Source of the DNA: Chloroflexota bacterium
GTDB lineage: Bacteria; Chloroflexota; Dehalococcoidia; UBA3495
Reading direction: 5' to 3'
Length of the DNA: 10,378 nucleotides
Assembly (NCBI GenBank): GCA_022571575.1
Contig: JACZXN010000029.1
Coordinates: 1 to 10,378 of the forward strand
This document shows, one piece after another, positions 1 to 5,021 of this stretch (positions are counted from its first letter, which is position 1; every line of letters begins with the position of its first letter). Position numbers and translations under genes: made by a program. The notes under the pieces were generated by a model. The model was given only the letters and a program-made list of their open reading frames with translations. It did no database searches and was not told the DNA's origin.

Positions 1-189
1 GGAATCGATCAGCCCCGGCAGAACGAACTTGCCTTCGGCGTCGATGTACCGGTCGGCCGGGGGAAGCAGATGTTCCGGGCCGACGGCCGCGATCTTCTCT
101 CCCTTGATGGCCACCGCCGCGTCCAGTACCTGAGATGAGGTGACCACCTTCCCGCCCCGTACTATGGTATCGACCCGCTCATCCGCCAT
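1..189 (-). CDS. Amidohydrolase / dihydropyrimidinase-like protein, N-terminal fragment
   Basis: Partial gene; the window edge cuts it after 63 codons. The translation starts MADERVDTIVRGGKVV and ends with KFVLPGLIDS. This is the N-terminal beta-sandwich entry of the cyclic amidohydrolase superfamily, where PG-(L/F/M)-(I/V)-D precedes the metal-binding H-x-H motif, which would lie just outside the window. The 'IVRGGKVV' opening is typical of dihydropyrimidinase, allantoinase and D-hydantoinase relatives, but the substrate cannot be told from this piece. The ATG (187-189) is supported by a minus-strand GGAGG at 196-200, 6 nt upstream. The gene diverges from the SDR gene and has its own promoter at 236-264. 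The call to superfamily level is secure; the subfamily is inference. Confidence 0.85.
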   Translation of the reverse strand, partial: MADERVDTIVRGGKVVTSSQVLDAAVAIKGEKIAAVGPEHLLPPADRYIDAEGKFVLPGLIDS

Positions 190-235
190 ATCGTGCCTCC
201 CGCCGGTGATTGATGCCTGATCCGAAGTTGCCGGG

Positions 236-264
236 AGTGTAATCTGGGCCGGATTGACTGTCAA
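236..264 (-). promoter_or_regulatory. Sigma70-type promoter for the amidohydrolase gene
   Basis: On the minus strand, a perfect -35 TTGACA (264-259) and a -10 TACACT (241-236) are separated by exactly 17 nt. Transcription would begin near 229, leaving a leader of about 40 nt before the ATG at 189. The -35 lies inside a short palindrome, TTGAC-T-GTCAA (254-264). It is back to back with an identical promoter on the plus strand. Confidence 0.65.
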
Positions 265-278
265 CGGACCCAGCTTCA

Positions 279-307
279 TTGACAGCCCTATTGGCCGTGG
301 CTACACT
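279..307 (+). promoter_or_regulatory. Sigma70-type promoter for the SDR gene
   Basis: TTGACA (279-284), a 17-nt spacer, then TACACT (302-307). These are the same two hexamers and the same spacing as the divergent minus-strand promoter. The start point would be near 314, about 50 nt before the SDR ATG at 365. This placement excludes an upstream in-frame TTG at 254 as the start codon. Confidence 0.65.
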
Positions 308-364
308 CGCCCCAGCCGCGCTCGAGATTATCTGTTGCGCATATTCACCGCCCGGAGGTTGGTA

Positions 365-1162
365 ATGCAGAGGTTGGCTACGCAATTGGAGGACAAGATC
401 GCCCTGGTCACCGGCGCCGGCCGGGGCATGGGCCGGGCAATCTCCCTGCAGTTGGCCGAAGCAGGCGCCAATATCGCCGTGTCGGACATCGACGCATCCA
501 CCGCCGAAGACACCGCGGTGGCCGTGAAACAACTGGGACGCGAGAGCATCGCCGTGCCCGCCGACATGGGGGATCTCAACGATATCGACCGCATGGTGCG
601 GCAGGCCAAAGACGCCTTCGGCCGCATCGACATCGTGGTGAACAACGCCGGAGTCACCAAGTACCTGGACATCATGGACGTGGAGGAAGAGGACTGGGAC
701 CGCATCCACCGGGTCAACGCCAAAGGGGTCTTCTTCTGCATGCAACGGGTGGCCCAAGAGCTCATAGCGCAGGGGCAGGGGGGCCGGATCATCAACATCG
801 CCTCTATCGCTGGAAAGGGCTACTCCGGAACCTCCAATGCGGCCTACGCCGCCAGCAAGGGCGCCGTGATCTCCATGACCCAAATAGCGGCGCACCAATT
901 GGGCCGGTATGACATCAACGTGAACGCCATCTGTCCCGGATCGACTTTGACGCCGATGGCGGTGGAGATCATGGCCGGACGGGTCGGCTCCTCCGGTCAA
1001 TCCATGCGGGAACTGGAGGAAGCCCGGGACGCCAGGATCCCCATCGGACGGCCCAACGACCCGGAAGACATAGCGGCGATGGCGGTGTTCCTGGCGGGGC
1101 CGGGAGCCCGGAACATCACCGGCCAGGCATTCAACGTGGATGGCGGTTTGGTGATGCATTAG
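365..1162 (+). CDS. SDR-family NAD(P)-dependent oxidoreductase
   Basis: A 265-aa classical short-chain dehydrogenase/reductase, a usual length for the family. Visible motifs are the dinucleotide-binding glycine motif TGAGRGMG (residues 16-23), an acidic residue after beta-2 (D41, favouring NAD(H) over NADP(H)), NNAG (93-96), the structural Asn N119 and the catalytic S147, Y161 and K165 (YAASK). The C-terminal NITGQAFNVDGG is typical of the FabG/glucose dehydrogenase-like branch. The ATG at 365 has GGAGG at 354-358, 6 nt upstream. The frame stays open back to a TTG at 254, but that lies upstream of the inferred transcription start. The substrate is unknown; divergence from an amidohydrolase suggests a small catabolic cluster, which is inference. 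Confidence 0.93.
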   Translation: MQRLATQLEDKIALVTGAGRGMGRAISLQLAEAGANIAVSDIDASTAEDTAVAVKQLGRESIAVPADMGDLNDIDRMVRQAKDAFGRIDIVVNNAGVTKYLDIMDVEEEDWDRIHRVNAKGVFFCMQRVAQELIAQGQGGRIINIASIAGKGYSGTSNAAYAASKGAVISMTQIAAHQLGRYDINVNAICPGSTLTPMAVEIMAGRVGSSGQSMRELEEARDARIPIGRPNDPEDIAAMAVFLAGPGARNITGQAFNVDGGLVMH

Positions 1163-1210
1163 GCCGCCCGGACGTATCGGATACGACGCTAAACCGCCAG
1201 CGTTGACGCT
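1141..1210. repeat. Nested inverted repeats across the SDR stop codon
   Basis: A 9-bp exact inverted repeat, TGGCGGTTT (1141-1149) and AAACCGCCA (1191-1199), encloses a 6-bp hairpin CGTATC-g-GATACG (1173-1185). ACGCT (1186-1190) can alternatively pair with AGCGT (1199-1203). No T-run follows, so it is not a classical intrinsic terminator. It may shape the 3' end of the SDR mRNA. The symmetry is directly visible; the function is unknown. Confidence 0.4.
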
Positions 1211-1229
1211 TAGTACTCCAACCACTGCC

Positions 1230-1238
1230 TGATAAGAT
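1230..1238 (+). promoter_or_regulatory. Candidate extended -10 promoter for the TIG-domain protein
   Basis: TGATAAGAT fits an extended -10 (TGn plus TAAGAT at 1233-1238). The best -35 at 17 nt spacing is the weak TTAGTA (1210-1215). Transcription would start near 1245, about 25 nt before the chosen GTG. A TTGACG at 1203-1208 is too far away (24 nt) to serve as the -35. Confidence 0.4.
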
Positions 1239-1269
1239 ATAGTCCAAGTCGGTGTTGGGAGGGGAGGCG

Positions 1270-2526
1270 GTGGACCTGCGGCCAAAACTCGTCTTCCTCA
1301 TGGTTTCAGCGGTCTTTCTTGCGGTGTTGGGGGCCAATGCGCCGTCCAAGGTTGCGTCCGCCGATCTTGCCGCGGTCCTCGTGGTTTTTCCACAAACGGC
1401 GGTGCCCAATCAAACGGTGGTCCTGCTGGGCACCGGGTTCACCCCGTCGACCACCGAGGGTGGGACCGCCGGGTCGGGGTCCCATCAGATCACCGGGCTC
1501 GGCGCCAGCGTCATCACCATCGACGGCACTCCGCTCGCCCCGCCCAATGTCAACTATCCCATCAACTTCGACAGCGTGGGAAATTGGGCTGCCTCCATCA
1601 CCGTCCCCGTCACCCCCTCGATCGTCGCCGGAGGCCCGGTCCCGATCACGGTCGTCGATGACCAGGGGCTGGCGCTGACGACTCAGGTGATCATCACGAC
1701 TCCCACCATCAGCTTAGACCCGGCATCGAGCCGGCTGAAATCGGACCTGTCCATAACCGGCGAGGGATTCCCGGCCTCCAATCCCGCCACCTCGGCCGGC
1801 GTCCAGGTGTCCATCTCCTACTCTGGTACCGTGCTCACCGTGGTTTCGCCGGATTTCTTCGGCGAGATCAATGCTACGGTCCAGGTCCCCATAACCGCAG
1901 CCATAGCGTCAAACAACATAGTCCACGCATTGATAGTGGGATTCAGCCAGGTCGCCACCGCGATCCATTCGGTCCCCGGGCCCAGCATCGCCGTTTCGCC
2001 CCTCAGCGGACGGGCCGGCACCGTGGTGACCATCTCCGGCGAAGGCTTCCCGGGCAACGCCGTCGTCTCGAGCTTCAGAGCGGGCAACATCACGGTGTCG
2101 GGATCCCCGGCGCCCATCACGGACAATGACGGAAAATTCGTGTCGTTCTTTGTGATGCCTCTGTTTCCACCGGGAGTCCGGACCATCACCGCCACGGCGG
2201 GGGGAATCACCGCGGTCAATAGTTTCACCGTGACCGAGGGCGCGGCGGTGATCCAGCCGCTCCCCACTCCACAACCTTCAGTGACGGCCGCCAAAGCCCT
2301 GGAGCCGCTGATCAAAGGCGATAATCTGATCCGAGTGTGGAGCTTCGGCAACACCAGTAAGAGCTGGGCATTCTTCGACCCCCGGCCGGCCTTCGCCAAC
2401 GCCAATACAATCAGGACCATGGTGCCTGGACAGGTCTATTGGTTGCGGGTCAACAGGGTCCAAGCGACGGCGCTCAACGGCAAAGCAGTGTTCCTGTACC
2501 AGGGTTGGAACCTGGTGCCCTGGTGA
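1270..2526 (+). CDS. Secreted protein with three IPT/TIG-like domains and a C-terminal GWNLVPW module
   Basis: A 418-aa exported protein of unknown role. The chosen GTG start is preceded by a purine-rich GGAGGGGAGG (1258-1267) and yields a textbook signal peptide: basic DLRPK, a hydrophobic core LVFLMVSAVFLAVL, then a likely cleavage after ASA near residue 31. An upstream in-frame GTG at 1252 is less likely because it precedes that Shine-Dalgarno. The mature part is Ser/Thr/Val/Pro-rich with three related beta-sandwich segments, roughly 34-145, 146-237 and 238-324. Each carries a 'G-x-G-F-P/T' turn (GTGFTP, GEGFPA, GEGFPG) typical of IPT/TIG immunoglobulin-like folds. A Pro-rich linker leads to a C-terminal unit (about 341-418) containing VWSFGN, W-x-FFDPRP, VPGQVYWLRV and terminal YQGWNLVPW. 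I recall similar ends on several Dehalococcoidia surface proteins. No catalytic motif is seen. It is monocistronic between its own promoter and terminator. Confidence 0.8.
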   Translation: MDLRPKLVFLMVSAVFLAVLGANAPSKVASADLAAVLVVFPQTAVPNQTVVLLGTGFTPSTTEGGTAGSGSHQITGLGASVITIDGTPLAPPNVNYPINFDSVGNWAASITVPVTPSIVAGGPVPITVVDDQGLALTTQVIITTPTISLDPASSRLKSDLSITGEGFPASNPATSAGVQVSISYSGTVLTVVSPDFFGEINATVQVPITAAIASNNIVHALIVGFSQVATAIHSVPGPSIAVSPLSGRAGTVVTISGEGFPGNAVVSSFRAGNITVSGSPAPITDNDGKFVSFFVMPLFPPGVRTITATAGGITAVNSFTVTEGAAVIQPLPTPQPSVTAAKALEPLIKGDNLIRVWSFGNTSKSWAFFDPRPAFANANTIRTMVPGQVYWLRVNRVQATALNGKAVFLYQGWNLVPW

Positions 2527-2560
2527 CCCAGGACTCAGACTGGCGCGGCATGGACCGCTA

Positions 2561-2569
2561 TGGGATAAT
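2561..2569 (+). promoter_or_regulatory. Possible extended -10 promoter upstream of moaDE
   Basis: TGGGATAAT reads as TGn plus GATAAT (5 of 6 matches to TATAAT). There is no convincing -35 at 16-18 nt. If real, transcription would start near 2576, just before the terminator hairpin, giving an attenuator-like leader for moaD. If not, moaDE has no obvious promoter between this terminator and its start codon. Confidence 0.3.
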
Positions 2570-2589
2570 GTTAGCTCAAGCGCAGACAT

Positions 2590-2619
2590 AGTCCGGCCGG
2601 CTTTGCCCCGGGCTTTTTT
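2590..2619 (+). terminator. Intrinsic terminator after the TIG-domain gene
   Basis: AGTCCGG (2590-2596) pairs with CCGGGCT (2608-2614), including one G-T wobble. After a 2-nt bulge, GGC pairs with GCC around a TTT loop. Six Ts (2614-2619) follow. This is a strong rho-independent terminator about 64 nt after the TIG-protein stop. Confidence 0.8.
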
Positions 2620-2628
2620 GTTAAGCGG

Positions 2629-2670
2629 CGCGACCGCCGAGTTAGGCGCCGCGACCGCCGGAATAGGTGC
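2629..2670 (+). repeat. Two-copy 21-bp imperfect tandem repeat ahead of moaD
   Basis: The units 2629-2649 and 2650-2670 share 17 of 21 bases, with an identical first 11 bp (CGCGACCGCCG). They fill the gap between the terminator and the moaD start. A 21-bp period equals about two helical turns and also keeps reading frame, but the frame here lies upstream of the chosen start and is probably untranslated. Confidence 0.6.
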
Positions 2671-2677
2671 CCCACAC

Positions 2678-2923
2678 ATGGAACTCAACGTCAGGCTATT
2701 CGCCCTGTACCGGGAGCGGGCCGGCCGCGGCATGATCCCGGTGGTACTCCGCGACGGGGCGACGGTGGCCGACCTCACCAACGAGGTGCGGCGGCAGCTA
2801 CCCGGCCTGGCGCCGCCAGAGGTGAAGATCGTGGTGGCGGTCAACGCCGATTACGCCGACTCCGGCGTTGTCCTCCGGTCCGGCGACGATGTCTGCCTGA
2901 TTCCACCCGTGAGCGGGGGCTGA
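2678..2923 (+). CDS. moaD: Molybdopterin synthase small (sulfur carrier) subunit MoaD
   Basis: An 81-aa ubiquitin-fold sulfur carrier, the normal length for MoaD. It opens with the family's first beta strand, MELNVRLFALYRERAG, and ends in PPVSGG. The C-terminal Gly-Gly is adenylated and thiocarboxylated by a MoeB-type enzyme, then donates sulfur to precursor Z (cPMP) within molybdopterin synthase. The ATG at 2678 gives the right N-terminus; a modest AGGTG (2665-2669) lies 8 nt upstream. An open frame extends back to 2603, but that stretch runs through the intrinsic terminator and a tandem repeat, so it is not a plausible start. moaE, its partner, follows after 19 bp. moaA, moaC and moeB are not in the window. 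Confidence 0.92.
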   Translation: MELNVRLFALYRERAGRGMIPVVLRDGATVADLTNEVRRQLPGLAPPEVKIVVAVNADYADSGVVLRSGDDVCLIPPVSGG

Positions 2924-2942
2924 CCTCCGGGGAGTTGACGCA

Positions 2943-3416
2943 ATGATTGAACTGACCGGCGATACCCTGAACCCGGAGAAGATCACGGCCAAAGTGCGCC
3001 ACGACACCAACGGAGCCGTGGTGACCTTTCTGGGGACCACCAGGGATAATTTCGAAGGCAAGACGGTGCTGACCCTGGAATACGAAGCCTTCGATGAGAT
3101 GGCGCTGAAGAAGCTGGAAGAGGTGCGCCGGGAGATCATGGCCGAGTTCGGCCTGGAACAGCTGGCGATCAGCCACCGTATCGGCACCGTCGGTATCGGG
3201 GAGATCAGCCTGGTGGTGGCCGTTGGCTCGCCCCACCGGAAAGAGGCGTTTTACGCCTGTCACAAGGCCGTGGACCGCATCAAAGAGGTGGTCCCCATCT
3301 GGAAGAAAGAGGTCTACCAGGACGGCTCCCGCTGGGTGGCCTGCGAAGACCATGAATTCCCATCCCCGGAACAATCGCCGGAGGGACAGGCATCGGCCGA
3401 AAGCCACGCCCACTAA
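2943..3416 (+). CDS. moaE: Molybdopterin synthase catalytic subunit MoaE
   Basis: A 157-aa large subunit of molybdopterin synthase, which inserts the dithiolene sulfurs into cPMP using MoaD thiocarboxylate. Family hallmarks are GAVVTFLGTTRD (24-35), SHRIGTVGIGE (77-87), the SPHRKEAF helix (96-103) and VVPIWKKE (116-123). K114 and K121 sit 7 residues apart in the position of the catalytic lysine pair known from E. coli MoaE (119/126). A short Glu/Ser/His-rich tail (about 140-157) extends beyond the usual end. The ATG has GGGGAG (2929-2934) 8 nt upstream. It is co-transcribed with moaD. Its TAA (3414-3416) overlaps the convergent radA stop, so the two genes share no intergenic space. Confidence 0.95.
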   Translation: MIELTGDTLNPEKITAKVRHDTNGAVVTFLGTTRDNFEGKTVLTLEYEAFDEMALKKLEEVRREIMAEFGLEQLAISHRIGTVGIGEISLVVAVGSPHRKEAFYACHKAVDRIKEVVPIWKKEVYQDGSRWVACEDHEFPSPEQSPEGQASAESHAH

Positions 3417-4882
3417 GGGCCTCTAACCCGGCTCCAGCGCCGCCTCCGGTCCCCGCACCCGGTCTTTGGCCCGTTTTTGGCCCCGTTCTTGGCCCCGTTC
3501 TTGGATAGAACCGCGTTAACCGCCTGCCGCAACGTTCTCACTCCGATGGCCTTCATCCCCCGGGGGACCGTCAGCCCGTCCAGACTAGACTCCGGCAGGA
3601 TGCAGGTCTTCAGCCCCAGCCGCGCGGCCTCCGCAACCCTCCGCTGTGCCTGGGGAACGGCCCGTATCTCAGCGCTCAAGCCAACCTCGCCAAAGGCGAA
3701 CATCTCGGGGTCCAGGGGGCAGTTGTAGAGACTTGACGCCATGGCCAGCACCAGGGCAAGGTCCGCCGCCGGTTCGCCGATCTTGAATCCGCCGGCCACG
3801 TTTACGATGATGTCCTGGCCGGACAGCTCCAGTCCGGCACGGCGGGACGCCACCGCCGTCAGCATGAGGAGGCGGTTGTAGTCCACGCCGTTGGCGACTC
3901 GGCGCGGGGCGGGGAGTTGGGAAGGAGAGGTCAGGGCCTGGACCTCCAAGAGCAACGTGCGGCTACCCTCCACCACCGGCGCCAGGGCCGCCCCGATGGA
4001 GCCGCCGGTCCGTTGCGACAGCAGGATTTTGGACGGGTCGGAAACGTCGGCCAGACCCCGCTCGGTCATCTCGAACACGCCGACCTCGGTGGTGGCGCCG
4101 AACCGGTTCTTTCCGGCCCGCAGCAGGCGGTAGCCGCCGTCCTCCTGAGACTCCAGGTACAGGACCACGTCCACCATGTGCTCCAGGACCCTGGGCCCGG
4201 CCAAAGAGCCGTCCTTGGTCATGTGGCCGGAGACGAACACCGGTGTCCCGCTGGCCTTGGCCCACCGGAGCAGCCGCAGGCCGGCCTCCCGTACCTGGCC
4301 CACGCTGCCGGCGCCGGAGGCGTCGTCATCGCTGTATAGCGTCTGTATGGAGTCGATGATGGCCAGGCCGGGCCGTATGGAGTCCAACTTCTCGATGACC
4401 GCCGCAAGGTCGGTCTCGGGCAGCATCAACACGCCCTCGCCCGCGAATCCCAGACGGTCAGAACGCAACTTGATCTGCTGCGGGGACTCTTCGCCGCTGA
4501 CGTATAGGACCTTCTGGCCCTTGGCGGCCGCATATTGGGCCAGTTGCAGCAAGAGGGTCGACTTGCCGACGCCAGGCTCCCCGGCCAGGAGGACCACTGA
4601 CCCGGGGACCACGCCGCCGCCCAGCACCCGGTTCAATTCGGAGGAGGGGAGGGGGTCTCGTGGCTGGTCAGCGGTGGAGATGGAGGAGAGTTCGACAACG
4701 TCGGCTGCCTGGCCGGCAAGCCACCCTGGGCGCCCTTTGGCGGCCGGCGCCACGGCGGTCTCCACCAGCGGGCTCTGGGAGCCGCATCCTTGCGCGGGGC
4801 AAAAACCCATCCACTTGGGGCTTTCGTTCCCGCAAGACGGGCACATGAATACTGTCCGTTGCCGGTCCTTCACCTTAGCCAC
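3413..4882 (-). CDS. radA: DNA repair protein RadA (Sms)
   Basis: A 489-aa RecA-like ATPase that drives branch migration during recombinational repair. Domains in order: an N-terminal zinc finger (C14, C17, C28, C33), Walker A GEPGVGKS (101-108), Walker B LAIIDS (173-178), the RadA-specific KNRFG motif (258-262), and a C-terminal Lon-protease-like domain (about 300-455) with GGFKIGEPAADLA. The zinc finger is unusual: the second pair is C-x4-C (CPAQGC) instead of the common C-x2-C. The start is GTG (4882-4880) with minus-strand GAGGTGA (4895-4889) 6 nt upstream. After the family's normal end near residue 460 there is a tail of KNGA repeats followed by an Arg-rich stretch. Transcription comes from a promoter in the clpC-radA gap. 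Confidence 0.96.
   Translation of the reverse strand: MAKVKDRQRTVFMCPSCGNESPKWMGFCPAQGCGSQSPLVETAVAPAAKGRPGWLAGQAADVVELSSISTADQPRDPLPSSELNRVLGGGVVPGSVVLLAGEPGVGKSTLLLQLAQYAAAKGQKVLYVSGEESPQQIKLRSDRLGFAGEGVLMLPETDLAAVIEKLDSIRPGLAIIDSIQTLYSDDDASGAGSVGQVREAGLRLLRWAKASGTPVFVSGHMTKDGSLAGPRVLEHMVDVVLYLESQEDGGYRLLRAGKNRFGATTEVGVFEMTERGLADVSDPSKILLSQRTGGSIGAALAPVVEGSRTLLLEVQALTSPSQLPAPRRVANGVDYNRLLMLTAVASRRAGLELSGQDIIVNVAGGFKIGEPAADLALVLAMASSLYNCPLDPEMFAFGEVGLSAEIRAVPQAQRRVAEAARLGLKTCILPESSLDGLTVPRGMKAIGVRTLRQAVNAVLSKNGAKNGAKNGPKTGCGDRRRRWSRVRGP
3468..3502 (-). repeat. 12-bp tandem repeats encoding the RadA KNGA tail
   Basis: Plus-strand units GGCCCCGTTCTT at 3479-3490 and 3491-3502 are identical. 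A third degenerate unit, GGCCCGTTTTT (3468-3478), has 11 bp. On the coding strand they encode KNGA-KNGA-KNGP. The one-base-shorter unit shifts the frame for the last residues relative to a pure 12-bp repeat. Confidence 0.75.
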
Positions 4883-4930
4883 ACCGCATCACCTCAATCA
4901 GAATCGGGCAGTAAGCGCGGGAACGCGGCC

Positions 4931-4939
4931 ATTATAACA
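4931..4939 (-). promoter_or_regulatory. Extended -10 promoter of radA
   Basis: The minus strand reads TGTTATAAT: a perfect TATAAT (4936-4931) preceded by TGn, an extended -10. The -35 position falls inside the adjacent palindrome and has no good hexamer, as is common for extended -10 promoters. Transcription would start near 4924, about 40 nt before the radA GTG. Confidence 0.6.
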
Positions 4940-4971
4940 ACAGAAGGCCCCACGATCGTGGGGCCTTCTGT
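4940..4971 (-). terminator. 32-bp perfect palindrome, terminator after clpC
   Basis: ACAGAAGGCCCCACGA followed by its exact reverse complement: 16 bp per arm, or a 14-bp stem with a GATC loop. Read on the minus strand, a GC-rich core (GGCCCCAC/GTGGGGCC) is followed by TTCTGTTGTT, a T-rich though interrupted tract. It lies about 50 bp after the clpC stop, so the likely role is rho-independent termination of clpC. Confidence 0.75.
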
Positions 4972-4979
4972 CAGTCGTA

Positions 4980-5003
4980 CCGTGAATTTTGCCGTGAATT
5001 TTG
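4980..5003. repeat. Perfect 12-bp tandem duplication after clpC
   Basis: CCGTGAATTTTG occurs twice in a row (4980-4991 and 4992-5003). The flanks also carry a 9-bp direct repeat, TGTCAGTCG, at 4969-4977 and 5020-5028, the second copy overlapping the clpC stop. These look like small slippage duplications in the 3' untranslated region. Confidence 0.65.
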
Positions 5004-5021
5004 CCGGGGAATCCGCCGGTG

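Noticed and set aside
254..364. TTG start 37 codons upstream for the SDR protein
   Set aside because: It lies within the -35 region of the divergent promoters and has no Shine-Dalgarno; the ATG at 365 has GGAGG at good spacing and gives the normal SDR N-terminus.
1203..1208. TTGACG as the -35 of the TIG-protein promoter
   Set aside because: It is 24 nt from the only plausible -10 (1233-1238), too far for sigma70; the extended -10 stands without it.
179..1285. 368-aa open frame on the minus strand
   Set aside because: Antisense shadow of the SDR gene; His/Gly/Asp-rich translation with no recognisable motif, and it overlaps the divergent promoters.
2603..2677. N-terminally extended MoaD
   Set aside because: The extension would be encoded by the terminator and the tandem repeat; MoaD normally begins at the first beta strand, matching the ATG at 2678.
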